From JAOPZW01 sp036555665 (GTDB lineage Bacteria; Actinomycetota; Thermoleophilia; Solirubrobacterales; Solirubrobacteraceae), in the NCBI GenBank assembly GCA_036555665.1, contig DATBKW010000268.1, forward strand, positions 1 through 8,878: a stretch of DNA of 8,878 bases, given 5' to 3'. The translations under genes were made by a program, and so were the position numbers. Under the pieces are notes generated by a model that saw only the letters and a list, made by a program, of their open reading frames with translations, was not told where the DNA came from and searched no databases. Shown here piece by piece: positions 1 to 6,883 of this stretch (its first letter is position 1; every line of letters begins with the position of its first letter).

Positions 1-426
1 GTGCCGATCACCCTCATCGACTTCGACAACCGGATCATCCCCAACCGGATCACCGGGCCGGCGGCGATCGCCGCGGTCATCGCCATCGCCGCCCTGGACA
101 TCGACTTCCTGCCCGAGGCGCTCATCGCCGCCGCCGCGGGCGGCGGCTTCTTCTTCATCGCGGCGGTGATGTATCCGCGCGGCATGGGCATGGGCGACGT
201 CAAGCTCGCCGGCATGCTCGGCCTGTACCTCGGCCGGGCGGTCGCGCCGGCCATCCTCATCGCGCTCATCAGCGGCGTGCTGGTCGGCGCCGTGATCATC
301 GCGCGCAAGGGCGCCAAGGAGGGCCGCAAGACGGCCGTCCCGTTCGGCCCGTTCCTCGCGCTCGGCGGCATGATCGCCTTCTTCGTCGGCAACGAGCTCG
401 TCGACGCGTACCTCGACACCTTCTGA
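1..426 (+). CDS. pilD: Prepilin peptidase (type IV leader peptidase), C-terminal part, cut at window start
   Basis: This is an integral-membrane aspartic protease (A24 family) that cleaves the leader of type IV prepilins at the cytoplasmic face of the membrane. Only the last 141 codons are in the window; full-length family members are about 250 residues. The GTG at base 1 is therefore probably an internal Val, not the start. Both catalytic-aspartate regions are present. The first is the DFDN..IPN segment (fragment residues 7-15). The second is the GMGMGDVKLAG motif (61-71), with Asp66 as the expected catalytic residue. The family-typical PFGPFLALGG stretch follows at 114-123. Several hydrophobic segments (about 20-33, 41-57, 79-100 and 117-130) fit transmembrane helices. 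The N-terminal methyltransferase-like part, if present, lies upstream. Neighbouring pilMNO genes support a pilus role. The family assignment is firm; the symbol rests on context. Confidence 0.93.
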   Translation: MPITLIDFDNRIIPNRITGPAAIAAVIAIAALDIDFLPEALIAAAAGGGFFFIAAVMYPRGMGMGDVKLAGMLGLYLGRAVAPAILIALISGVLVGAVIIARKGAKEGRKTAVPFGPFLALGGMIAFFVGNELVDAYLDTF

Positions 427-444
427 GCCGCCGCGCGCGCCGCG

Positions 445-480
445 GGCGAGCCCGTGGACGCATGTCGGACGCGGCTCGCC
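445..480 (+). repeat. Hairpin downstream of pilD
   Basis: GGCGAGCC (445-452) is perfectly complementary to GGCTCGCC (473-480), with a 20-nt loop that can form a small inner GAC/GTC stem. It lies 18 bp after the pilD stop, where a transcription terminator could sit. It is followed by only three A residues and has no T tract, so intrinsic termination is not demonstrated. Confidence 0.4.
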
Positions 481-516
481 AAACCGCTCAGGATCGCGTC
501 TCACCTGCCGATCAGA

Positions 517-536
517 GGGTGGCATCCCGGCCACCC
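517..536 (+). repeat. Short hairpin upstream of pilM
   Basis: GGGTGGC (517-523) and GCCACCC (530-536) form a perfect 7-bp stem with a 6-nt loop (ATCCCG), ending 24 bases before the preferred pilM start. No T tract follows. It could be a leader-RNA structure, a weak terminator or an operator-like dyad; the sequence does not decide between these. Confidence 0.4.
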
Positions 537-560
537 CAGCCGCCGGGCACCTTCTTCCCC

Positions 561-1601
561 ATGGCCAAGCGCTCCAAGACCCTCGTCGGCATCGACATCG
601 ACTCCACCGGCATCGCCGCGGCCTCGGTCGCGGTCAACGGCCGGGTGCGCGTCGAGCGCGCCGCTCACACCCCGCTCGAGCCGGGCATCATCCGCGACGG
701 GGAGGTCGCCGACGTCGACGGCCTCGCCGACGCGCTGCGCACCCTTTACCGCGAGAACAAGGGCCTCGACAAGCGCGTTCGCGTCGGTCTCGCCAACCAG
801 AAGATCGTCGTGCGCGTCGTCGACCTGCCCTATCTCGAGGACCCCAAGGAGCTCGACGCGGCCGTGCGCTTCCACGCGCAGGACCAGCTTCCGATGCCGA
901 TCGAGCACGCAGTCATCGATCACCTTCCGCTCGACACGATCAACGACGAGACCGGCCGCCGCCAGCGCGTGCTGCTCGTCGCCGCCCGCCGCGAGATGGT
1001 CGAACGGATCCTCTCCGCGCTGAGGGCCGCCGGCGTCAAGCCGGTGGGCATCGATCTCTCCGCCTTCGCCATGGTCCGCGCCCTGTACCGGCCGGGCCCC
1101 GAGGACGAGCATGTGCTCTACCTCGCGATCGGCGGCCTGACCAACCTGGCCGTCGCGCGCGGCAAGGCGTGCACCTTCGCGCGCGCCTCGGGCAGCGGTG
1201 TCGAGGCGCTCGCCGTCGAGCTTGCCGAGCGCAGCCAGCTGACGCGCGAGCACGCGCACGAGTGGCTGGTCCACGTCGGCGTCGAGACCCCGATCGAGCT
1301 GATCGAGGGCGAGGCCGAGATCGTGGCGAACGCGCGCCAGATCCTGCTGGACGGCGTGCGCCGCATCGCGGCCGACGTCCGCAGCTCCTTGGACTTCCAC
1401 CGGATGCAGGACGACGCCACGAGCGTCTCGCGCGCCGTCATGACCGGCCCCGCCACCGCCATCCCGGGCTTCGCCGACGCGCTTGCGTCCGAGCTCGGCA
1501 TGCCGGTCGAGCCCGGTTCCGTCGACGGTGTCCCCGAGGACATCGACCCCGGCCGCGTGACCGTCGCCGCCGGCCTGGCACTGACGGAGGCGCCCGCATG
1601 A
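561..1601 (+). CDS. pilM: Type IV pilus assembly protein PilM (actin-like ATPase)
   Basis: PilM is a cytoplasmic actin/FtsA-fold protein that anchors the pilus alignment complex by binding the N-terminal tail of PilN. Family features in the 346-residue product are: the phosphate-1 strand-loop LVGIDIDSTGIAAASV (8-23); PGIIRDGEVAD (41-51); the RFHAQDQLPMPIEHAVID block (103-120); AGVKPVGIDLSAFAMVRAL (137-155); YLAIGG (167-172); and MTGPATAIPGFADAL (284-298) near the C-terminus. Length matches typical PilM (about 350). The frame is open back to an ATG at 462, but that extension encodes a Pro/Arg-rich peptide unlike the family. The ATG at 561 puts the conserved GIDI segment at residue 10, so I prefer it. 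No Shine-Dalgarno sequence precedes it. The GIDIG glycine usual in this loop is Asp here. The stop overlaps the pilN start by ATGA. Confidence 0.93.
   Translation: MAKRSKTLVGIDIDSTGIAAASVAVNGRVRVERAAHTPLEPGIIRDGEVADVDGLADALRTLYRENKGLDKRVRVGLANQKIVVRVVDLPYLEDPKELDAAVRFHAQDQLPMPIEHAVIDHLPLDTINDETGRRQRVLLVAARREMVERILSALRAAGVKPVGIDLSAFAMVRALYRPGPEDEHVLYLAIGGLTNLAVARGKACTFARASGSGVEALAVELAERSQLTREHAHEWLVHVGVETPIELIEGEAEIVANARQILLDGVRRIAADVRSSLDFHRMQDDATSVSRAVMTGPATAIPGFADALASELGMPVEPGSVDGVPEDIDPGRVTVAAGLALTEAPA
1586..1590 (+). promoter_or_regulatory. Ribosome binding site of pilN
   Basis: GGAGG lies inside the end of pilM, 7 bases before the pilN ATG at 1598. It fixes that start and fits translational coupling with pilM. 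Confidence 0.7.
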
Positions 1602-2311
1602 AGGCCGTCAACCTCATTCCCGCCGAGGAGCGCCGCGGCGGCGGGAGCGCGACCGGCTCCGGCTTCGCCTCCTACGTCGTGCTCGGCGTCCTCGCGCTCA
1701 TCGTCTTGGTCAGCGCTGCGTACACGATCGCCAACCGCACGATCGCCGATCGCCGCCACGAGCTCGCCGACGTGCAGGCGCGTGCCGAGGCGTCAGCCAG
1801 TCAGGCGGCTGCGCTCGAGAACTACACGAACTTCTCCGGCCTGCGCCAGAAGCGCAGCGAGACGGTCCGCAGCCTGGCCGCGAGCCGCTTCGACTGGAGC
1901 CACGCGCTGCACGAGGTCGCACGCACGATCCCGTCCGACGCCTGGCTGACCTCGATGCGCGGCTCGGTGGCGCCGAGCTCGAACGTCGACGGTGGCACCA
2001 GCGACCCGCTGCGCTCCTCGCTGCCGAGCCCTGCGATCGAGCTCATCGGCTGCACGACCTCGCAGGACAAGGTGGCCGCCGTCATCTCGAGCCTGCGCCG
2101 CGTCGACGGCGTCGAGCGCGTGAGCCTGTCGTCCTCGGCCAAGACCGACCAGCAGAAGGGTGGCAACGCCTCCGCGGCTGGTGACTCCACCGGCTCTGAC
2201 ACCGACTGCCGGCATGGCAGCAGCCACTACCCGCAGTTCTCGATGACCCTCTTCTTCAAGGCTCCCGCCGCGACGGGCGCCACGTCTTCCGGGCAGGGGA
2301 CGACGCCATGA
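1598..2311 (+). CDS. pilN: Type IV pilus assembly protein PilN
   Basis: PilN is a bitopic inner-membrane protein that pairs with PilO and docks on PilM. The 237-residue product opens with MKAVNLIPAEERR, the INLLP-type motif that in PilN lies in the PilM groove. A membrane helix follows at about residues 25-45, then a short helical or coiled-coil stretch (46-75). The extracytoplasmic alpha/beta domain contains RFDWSHALHEVARTIPSDAWLTS (97-119), typical of PilN, and IELIGCTTSQDKVAAVISSLRR (147-168). Residues 121-145 and the region from about 185 to the end are rich in Ser, Gly, Thr and Asp. The domain has two cysteines (152 and 204), which might form a disulphide outside the cell (inference). 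The start is set by GGAGG at 1586-1590 and by the ATGA overlap with pilM. The stop overlaps pilO in the same way. Confidence 0.92.
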   Translation: MKAVNLIPAEERRGGGSATGSGFASYVVLGVLALIVLVSAAYTIANRTIADRRHELADVQARAEASASQAAALENYTNFSGLRQKRSETVRSLAASRFDWSHALHEVARTIPSDAWLTSMRGSVAPSSNVDGGTSDPLRSSLPSPAIELIGCTTSQDKVAAVISSLRRVDGVERVSLSSSAKTDQQKGGNASAAGDSTGSDTDCRHGSSHYPQFSMTLFFKAPAATGATSSGQGTTP

Positions 2312-3150
2312 CCGCGCGCGACCGTCTGATCATCGTCGTCGTGCTCGTCGCGGCCGCGCTCGCGGGCGTCTGGTTCGTCGGCCTTGCGCCCAAGCGCAAG
2401 GAGGCCGCCGAGCTGAGCAGCCAGATCGACGCGGCCAACCAGAAGCTCGCCGAGGCGCAGCAGAAGGCGGCGACCGCGAACCAGGCCAAGCGCCGCTACA
2501 ACAAGGACTACGCGGCGATCGCCAAGCTGGGCAAGGCCGTTCCGAAGAGCGACGCGCTGCCCTCGCTGATCTACCAGCTCCAGACCGCCGCCAAGGACTC
2601 GCGCATCGACTTCCGCTCGCTGCAGGTCTCGGCCGCCGGCGGCCAGGGGCCCGCCGCGACTCCGTCGACGCCGGCGAACACGGCGAAGGCGGTGAACTCC
2701 GCCAACGGGAACAGCAGCGGCGGCAGCTCGTCGAGCTCGAGCACGCCCTCGTCGTCCGCCCCTGCCACGCAGGCGGCGGCCGCCACCCTTCCGCCCGGCG
2801 CAACCGTGGGCTCCGCGGGCTTCCCGACCATGCCCTTCTCGTTCGTCTTCAACGGCTCGTTCTTCGACATGGAGCGCTTCTTCGGCGACGTCCAGCGCTT
2901 CGTGCGCGTCAAGGGCGACCACGTCGACGTTCGCGGCCGCCTGCTGAGCATCGACGGCTTCTCGCTCGTCGCCGGTCCCGATGGCTTCCCCAGCGTCAAG
3001 TCGAGCATCTCGGCGACCGCCTACCTGGCCGGCGCCGATGACACGCCCACGTCGGCGGCGACCTCGCCGTCCGCGGGCAGCGACTCGTCGGGTGGCGGCA
3101 GCTCCGCTGCGAGCTCCGGTGGCTCGACCGTCTCGGAGGTGGCCCGATGA
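2308..3150 (+). CDS. pilO: Type IV pilus assembly protein PilO
   Basis: PilO is a bitopic membrane protein of the pilus alignment complex that forms heterodimers with PilN. The 280-residue product has an N-terminal membrane helix (about 6-26) and an Ala/Gln/Lys-rich coiled coil (about 31-66). A ferredoxin-like domain follows in two parts. The first is about 75-108 (VPKSDALPSLIYQL...SRIDFRSLQV). The second is about 170-240 (MPFSFVFNGSFFDMERFFGDVQRF, then LLSIDGFSLV). Between them lies a low-complexity Ser/Gly/Ala/Thr/Pro insert (about 110-168), unusually long for this family. The tail (241-280) is also Ser/Gly-rich. AGGGGA at 2295-2300 lies 7 bases before the ATG, and the gene overlaps pilN by ATGA. 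Sequence similarity to PilO is modest; the call rests on architecture, the second-half motif and gene order. Confidence 0.88.
   Translation: MTARDRLIIVVVLVAAALAGVWFVGLAPKRKEAAELSSQIDAANQKLAEAQQKAATANQAKRRYNKDYAAIAKLGKAVPKSDALPSLIYQLQTAAKDSRIDFRSLQVSAAGGQGPAATPSTPANTAKAVNSANGNSSGGSSSSSSTPSSSAPATQAAAATLPPGATVGSAGFPTMPFSFVFNGSFFDMERFFGDVQRFVRVKGDHVDVRGRLLSIDGFSLVAGPDGFPSVKSSISATAYLAGADDTPTSAATSPSAGSDSSGGGSSAASSGGSTVSEVAR
3135..3140 (+). promoter_or_regulatory. Ribosome binding site of the pilP-position gene
   Basis: GGAGGT lies 6 bases before the ATG at 3147. It is a strong Shine-Dalgarno match inside the pilO end and fixes the start of the next gene. Confidence 0.72.
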
Positions 3151-4184
3151 AGGCGATCCGTGGTCTGCTGCGCGACCTCGTCGAGCGGCGCCTGTGGCCG
3201 GTGGCCGTGCTGCTGCTCGCAGCGGCGCTCGCCGTGCCCGTCTATCTGGGCCGTTCGTCGGCCGAGAACGACGCTCCGCTGCCTGCGCCGACCGAGCACG
3301 CCGACCTCGGCAAGACGTCCAAGGCGGCCGTCACGCTCGACACCGACGGCGAGACCGGCGGCAACGGCGGCGTCCGCAACCCGTTCAAGCAGCAGCACCT
3401 GCCCAAGAAGCAGGACACCGGCACGACCGGCACGACCGGCACGTCGACACCCGCGCCCAGCGGCAACACGCCGCCCACGAGCGGCACCGGTGGCGCCGGC
3501 GGCGACGGCTCGCTGCCTCCGCTCGGCCCGAGCGGCACCGGGGGCGACAAGAACCCCGCGCCCAAGCCCGAGACCGATTCGCTCGACCTGTACCACATCA
3601 GCGTCAAGGTCGGCCGGGCCGACGGCACGATGCGCACGCTCAAGGACGTCGCGCGGCTCTCGCCGCTGCCCTCGGTCGACGATCCGTTCATGGTCTACAC
3701 GGGCGTGCTCAAGGACGGCAAGACCGCGGTGTTCCTGCTGTCCTCGGACGCGAAGGCGACCGGCGACGGCACGTGCAAGCCGGGCAAGGACGACTGCGAG
3801 TCGGTCGAGGTCAAGAAGGGCGACACCGAGTTCTTCGACCTGACCGTCGACGGCCAGCCCGTGCAGTATGAGCTCGACGTGCTCGACGTCAAGAAGGTGG
3901 GCGCCTCGGGCTCGAGCAGCTCGGCCACGGCGAGCGCCGCGGCGGCGTCCGAGCGCCATTCCAACGCGGGCGCCAAGCTCCTGCGCAACGCGCACGTCAA
4001 GGCCACCAACCGCTTCAAGGGCGCGGCCGGCTACCGCTGGCTGCCCGACCAGGGCGTCCTCATACGGACGCCCAACCACGGCAGCGCCCAGGCCTCGGTC
4101 ACCGGCGCCACGGCCGCCTCGCCGGCCGACGCCGCCGCCTCACTGCCGGGCCAGCCGGTCTGGCACTGGGCCATCGGCGCCTGA
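3147..4184 (+). CDS. Uncharacterised single-pass membrane protein in the pilP position of the pilus operon
   Basis: I do not recognise a named family in this 345-residue protein. A short basic N-terminus is followed by a membrane helix (about 17-34). Next come a polar segment with a VRNPF motif (76-80) and a Gly/Thr/Pro/Ser linker (91-144) containing three TGT repeats. A folded-looking domain spans about 145-252 (YHISVKVGRADG, FMVYTGVLKDGKTAVFLLSSD, VQYELDVLDVKKV) and has two cysteines, 210 and 217. A Ser/Ala linker (253-270) leads to a C-terminal segment (271-345) with WLPDQGVLIRTP. It overlaps pilO by ATGA and has a strong ribosome binding site, so it should be made with PilMNO. By position and topology it may stand in for PilP; the NPF segment and linker recall PilP/GspC-like proteins, but homology is unproven. 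It is not a lipoprotein: no lipobox cysteine is seen. Confidence 0.85.
   Translation: MKAIRGLLRDLVERRLWPVAVLLLAAALAVPVYLGRSSAENDAPLPAPTEHADLGKTSKAAVTLDTDGETGGNGGVRNPFKQQHLPKKQDTGTTGTTGTSTPAPSGNTPPTSGTGGAGGDGSLPPLGPSGTGGDKNPAPKPETDSLDLYHISVKVGRADGTMRTLKDVARLSPLPSVDDPFMVYTGVLKDGKTAVFLLSSDAKATGDGTCKPGKDDCESVEVKKGDTEFFDLTVDGQPVQYELDVLDVKKVGASGSSSSATASAAAASERHSNAGAKLLRNAHVKATNRFKGAAGYRWLPDQGVLIRTPNHGSAQASVTGATAASPADAAASLPGQPVWHWAIGA
3417..3443 (+). repeat. 9-bp tandem repeat, three copies
   Basis: Three perfect direct copies of ACCGGCACG lie within the linker of the pilP-position gene and encode Thr-Gly-Thr three times. The unit is a multiple of three, so gain or loss of copies would only change linker length. 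Confidence 0.85.
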
Positions 4185-4195
4185 CGAGCCGCCCA

Positions 4196-4201
4196 TAGAC
4201 T
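4196..4201 (+). promoter_or_regulatory. Possible -10 element (TAGACT) for a leaderless aroC transcript
   Basis: In the 27-bp gap before aroC, TAGACT fits the actinobacterial TANNNT -10 consensus and ends 10 bases before the ATG at 4212. There is no Shine-Dalgarno match in this gap. The two together suggest a promoter giving a leaderless or nearly leaderless aroC mRNA. No convincing -35 hexamer is visible, and one hexamer match is weak evidence. Confidence 0.35.
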
Positions 4202-4211
4202 TCGGCGCCCC

Positions 4212-5381
4212 ATGGCGCTGAAGCTCATCACCGCCGGCGAGTCGCACGGCCCCGGTCTGACCTGCGTGGTCGAGGGGCTGCCCGCCGGCCTCGAGCTCGA
4301 CCGCGACGCGATCGATCGCGACATGTCGCGGCGCCAGCTCGGGCACGGGCGTGGCGGGCGGATGAAGATCGAGCGCGATCGCGCCGAGGTCACCGGCGGG
4401 GTACGCCACGGACGCACGCTGGGCGGGCCGATCGCGCTGCAGGTCGCCAATCGCGACTTCGCCAACTGGGAGGAGCGGATGAACCCGTGGCCGGTGGAGG
4501 CCGAGGTGGCCGAGGTCCACCTGCCGCGCCCCGGCCACGCCGACCTCGTCGGCACCTGGAAGTACCGGTTCACCGACGTGCGCAACGTGCTCGAGCGCGC
4601 CAGCGCGCGCGAGACCGCGGCCCGGGTGGCGGGCGGGGCGCTGGCCAAGGCCTTCCTGCGCGCCCTCGGGGTCGAGGTCCGCTCGCACGTCGTGCAGATC
4701 GGCTCGGTGCGCGCGCCCGCGCGCGAGGCGCCGCTGCGCGTCGAGGACTTCGAGGGCGTCGACGACGACCCCGTCCGCTGCCTCGATTCCGACGCGAGCC
4801 GCGCGATGGTCGAGCACATCAATGTCCAGCGCAAGGCCAACGAGTCGCTGGGCGGCGTCTTCGAGGTCATCGCCTTCGGCGTCACGCCGGGCCTCGGGTC
4901 GCACACGAGCTGGGAGGCGCGGCTGGATGGCCGCGTGGCCGGCGCGCTGTGCTCGATCCAGGCGGTCAAGGGGGTCGCGCTGGGCGACGCCTTCGACGTC
5001 GCGGGCCGGCCCGGCTCGCAGGCCCACGACGAGATCTTCTTCGACGGGGAGCGCGGCTTCTACCGCGAGACCAACCATGCCGGCGGCCTGGAGGGCGGGA
5101 TGACGACCGGCGAGCCGCTCATCGCGCGCGCCGCGATGAAGCCGCTGCCCACGCTGACCAAGCCGTTGCGATCGGTCGACATCGCCACACACGAGCCGAC
5201 CGCGGCGCTGCGCGAGCGCACCGACTCGGCAACGGTCCCCGCCGCCGGCGTCGTGGGGGAGGCGATGGTGGCCTTCGTGCTCGCCGGCGCGTACCGCGAG
5301 AAGTTCGGCGGCGACCATCTCGAGGACGTGCGCGAGGCCGTGGCGCGGTACGAGGAGCGCATCGGGTGGCGGAGGCGCTGA
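4212..5381 (+). CDS. aroC: Chorismate synthase
   Basis: This enzyme converts 5-enolpyruvylshikimate-3-phosphate to chorismate with reduced FMN, the last step of the shikimate pathway, in the cytoplasm. The 389-residue length is typical. All signature blocks are intact: GESHGPGL (9-16), with the catalytic His at 12; the RRQLGHGRGGRM FMN/phosphate region (40-51); RPGHADL (106-112); ERASARETAARVAGG (128-142); RETNHAGGLEGGMTTGEPL (285-303); and RTDSATVPAAGVVGEAM (336-352). The ATG at 4212 gives the standard N-terminus (MALKLITAGESHG). It has no clear Shine-Dalgarno sequence. It lies 27 bp after the pilus operon, so it may be transcribed both by readthrough and from its own promoter. Its last 16 bp overlap the aroK-aroB gene. 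Confidence 0.98.
   Translation: MALKLITAGESHGPGLTCVVEGLPAGLELDRDAIDRDMSRRQLGHGRGGRMKIERDRAEVTGGVRHGRTLGGPIALQVANRDFANWEERMNPWPVEAEVAEVHLPRPGHADLVGTWKYRFTDVRNVLERASARETAARVAGGALAKAFLRALGVEVRSHVVQIGSVRAPAREAPLRVEDFEGVDDDPVRCLDSDASRAMVEHINVQRKANESLGGVFEVIAFGVTPGLGSHTSWEARLDGRVAGALCSIQAVKGVALGDAFDVAGRPGSQAHDEIFFDGERGFYRETNHAGGLEGGMTTGEPLIARAAMKPLPTLTKPLRSVDIATHEPTAALRERTDSATVPAAGVVGEAMVAFVLAGAYREKFGGDHLEDVREAVARYEERIGWRRR
5352..5357 (+). promoter_or_regulatory. Ribosome binding site deciding the GTG start of aroKB
   Basis: GAGGAG in the end of aroC lies 8 bases before GTG 5366. The next in-frame ATG (5408) is within the kinase P-loop and would destroy it, so this site and the GTG define the start. 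Confidence 0.65.
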
Positions 5382-6883
5382 GGCCCGCCCTCGTCTTCGT
5401 CGGCTTCATGGGCGCGGGCAAGTCGCGCGCGGCGCGCGAGGCGGCCGCCGCGCTCGGCGCCACAGCCCACGACGCCGACGCGCTCATCGAGGCCGAGCTC
5501 GGCGAGCCGATCGAGGCGTTCTTCGACCGCGAGGGCGAGGGCGCCTTCCGCGCCGTCGAGGAGCGGGTCTGTGTCGGGCTGCTCGAGACGGCCGACGGCG
5601 GCGCCCTCGCCCTCGGCGGCGGCGCGCTGGGGTCCGAGCGCGTGCGCGCCGCGCTGGAGCGCCACGTCGTCGTGCTGCTCGACGTCGACCTCGAGACCGC
5701 CTGGCAGCGCGCGAGCGGCGGCGGGCGCCCGCTGGCGCGCGATCGCGCCGCCTTCGAGGCGCTGTTCCACGCCCGCGCTCCGGTCTACGACGCAGCCGCC
5801 GACGCCGTCCTGCCCTGCACGGGGGAGGGGGTCGTCGCCAGAGCGCTCGGCGCGCTGCAGGCCATTCCCGAGGGCCATCTGCTCCTGTGGGCGACCGCGG
5901 CGTCGGGCGACTATCCGGTGTGGGTCGGGCCGCTCGAACGCGCGCCGTGGCCCGCCGCGGGGCGGCGCGTCGTCGTCAGCGACGAGACGGTGGCGGGCCT
6001 GCACGGGGCGCGCGTCCCGGGCGCCGACGGCCTCATCGAGATCGCGCCGGGCGAGGAGCACAAGACGCTGCAGACCGCGGAGCGCGTCTGGCGCGCGCTG
6101 GCCGCGCGCGGCGTCACGCGGGCCGATCACGTCGTCGCGCTGGGCGGGGGCGTGGTCGGCGATCTCGCGGGCTTCTGCGCGGCCACCTACCAGCGCGGGA
6201 TCGGGGTCGTGCACGTGCCGACAACGCTGGTGGCGCAGGTCGACTCCGCCTATGGCGGCAAGACCGGCGTCGACCTGCCCGAGGCCAAGAACTATGTCGG
6301 CGCCTATCACCAGCCGACCGCCGTGCTGACGGACCCGGCGCTGCTCGACACGCTTCCCGAGGAGGAGCGCGCAGCCGGCTTCGCCGAGGTCCTGAAGACC
6401 GCGCTGATCGCCGGCGGAGCGCTGTGGGAGCGCGTCGCCGCCGGCGAGGCCATCGACGGAGCGATGATCGCCGCCTGCGCGCGCACGAAGCTGCGCGTGG
6501 TGGCCGCCGACGAGCGCGACTCCGGCGCCCGCCAGGTCCTCAATCTCGGCCATACGGTCGGCCACGCGATCGAGACGGCGACGGGCTACGCCCGCTACCG
6601 CCATGGTGAGGCGGTCGGCCTGGGGATGCTCGCCGCGCTGCGGCTCTCCGGGCAGGACGCGCTGCGCGAGGTCGCGCGCGACCTGCTGATCGACGTCGGC
6701 CTTCCGACACGCCTGGAGGGCGCCGACGCCGAGGCCGTCGTCGCCGCGACAGCGCGCGACAAGAAGCGCACCGGCGAGGCCGTGCCGTTCGTGCTGGTGC
6801 AGGGGCCGGGCCGTGTGACGCCGGGTCACGCGATCGGAGCCCCCGAACTGCTCGCCGCCGTGCGAGAGTTGTGCGCACCATGA
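5366..6883 (+). CDS. aroKB: Bifunctional shikimate kinase / 3-dehydroquinate synthase (AroK-AroB fusion)
   Basis: One uninterrupted 505-codon frame carries two shikimate pathway enzymes. Residues 1 to about 165 are shikimate kinase, which phosphorylates shikimate with ATP: P-loop GFMGAGKS (13-20), DAD (36-38), substrate-binding FR (61-62), GGG (84-86), lid RPL (121-123) and RAPVYDAAAD (137-146). Residues from about 172 to 505 are 3-dehydroquinate synthase, which makes 3-dehydroquinate from DAHP using NAD and a metal ion: GEEHKTLQ (229-236), GGGVVGDLAGF (260-270), PTTLVAQVDSAYGGKTGV (285-302), with metal ligands Glu341, His396 (GHTVGH) and His413 (RHGEAVG). Both halves look complete and active; the linker is only about 6 residues. 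Bifunctional AroKB is known, for example in Thermotoga. The GTG start is supported by GAGGAG upstream and overlaps aroC by 16 bp. The stop overlaps aroQ by ATGA. Confidence 0.95.
   Translation: MAEALRPALVFVGFMGAGKSRAAREAAAALGATAHDADALIEAELGEPIEAFFDREGEGAFRAVEERVCVGLLETADGGALALGGGALGSERVRAALERHVVVLLDVDLETAWQRASGGGRPLARDRAAFEALFHARAPVYDAAADAVLPCTGEGVVARALGALQAIPEGHLLLWATAASGDYPVWVGPLERAPWPAAGRRVVVSDETVAGLHGARVPGADGLIEIAPGEEHKTLQTAERVWRALAARGVTRADHVVALGGGVVGDLAGFCAATYQRGIGVVHVPTTLVAQVDSAYGGKTGVDLPEAKNYVGAYHQPTAVLTDPALLDTLPEEERAAGFAEVLKTALIAGGALWERVAAGEAIDGAMIAACARTKLRVVAADERDSGARQVLNLGHTVGHAIETATGYARYRHGEAVGLGMLAALRLSGQDALREVARDLLIDVGLPTRLEGADAEAVVAATARDKKRTGEAVPFVLVQGPGRVTPGHAIGAPELLAAVRELCAP

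Noticed and set aside
462..560. N-terminal extension of PilM from ATG 462
   Set aside because: The extra 33 residues are Pro/Arg/Gln-rich, absent from the family, and overlap two hairpins. The 561 start gives the standard PilM N-terminus.
5060..6829. Long minus-strand frame (589 codons) opposite aroKB
   Set aside because: It is a shadow of the real plus-strand gene caused by GC-biased third positions. The translation has no family motifs, while the plus strand has two complete enzyme domains.
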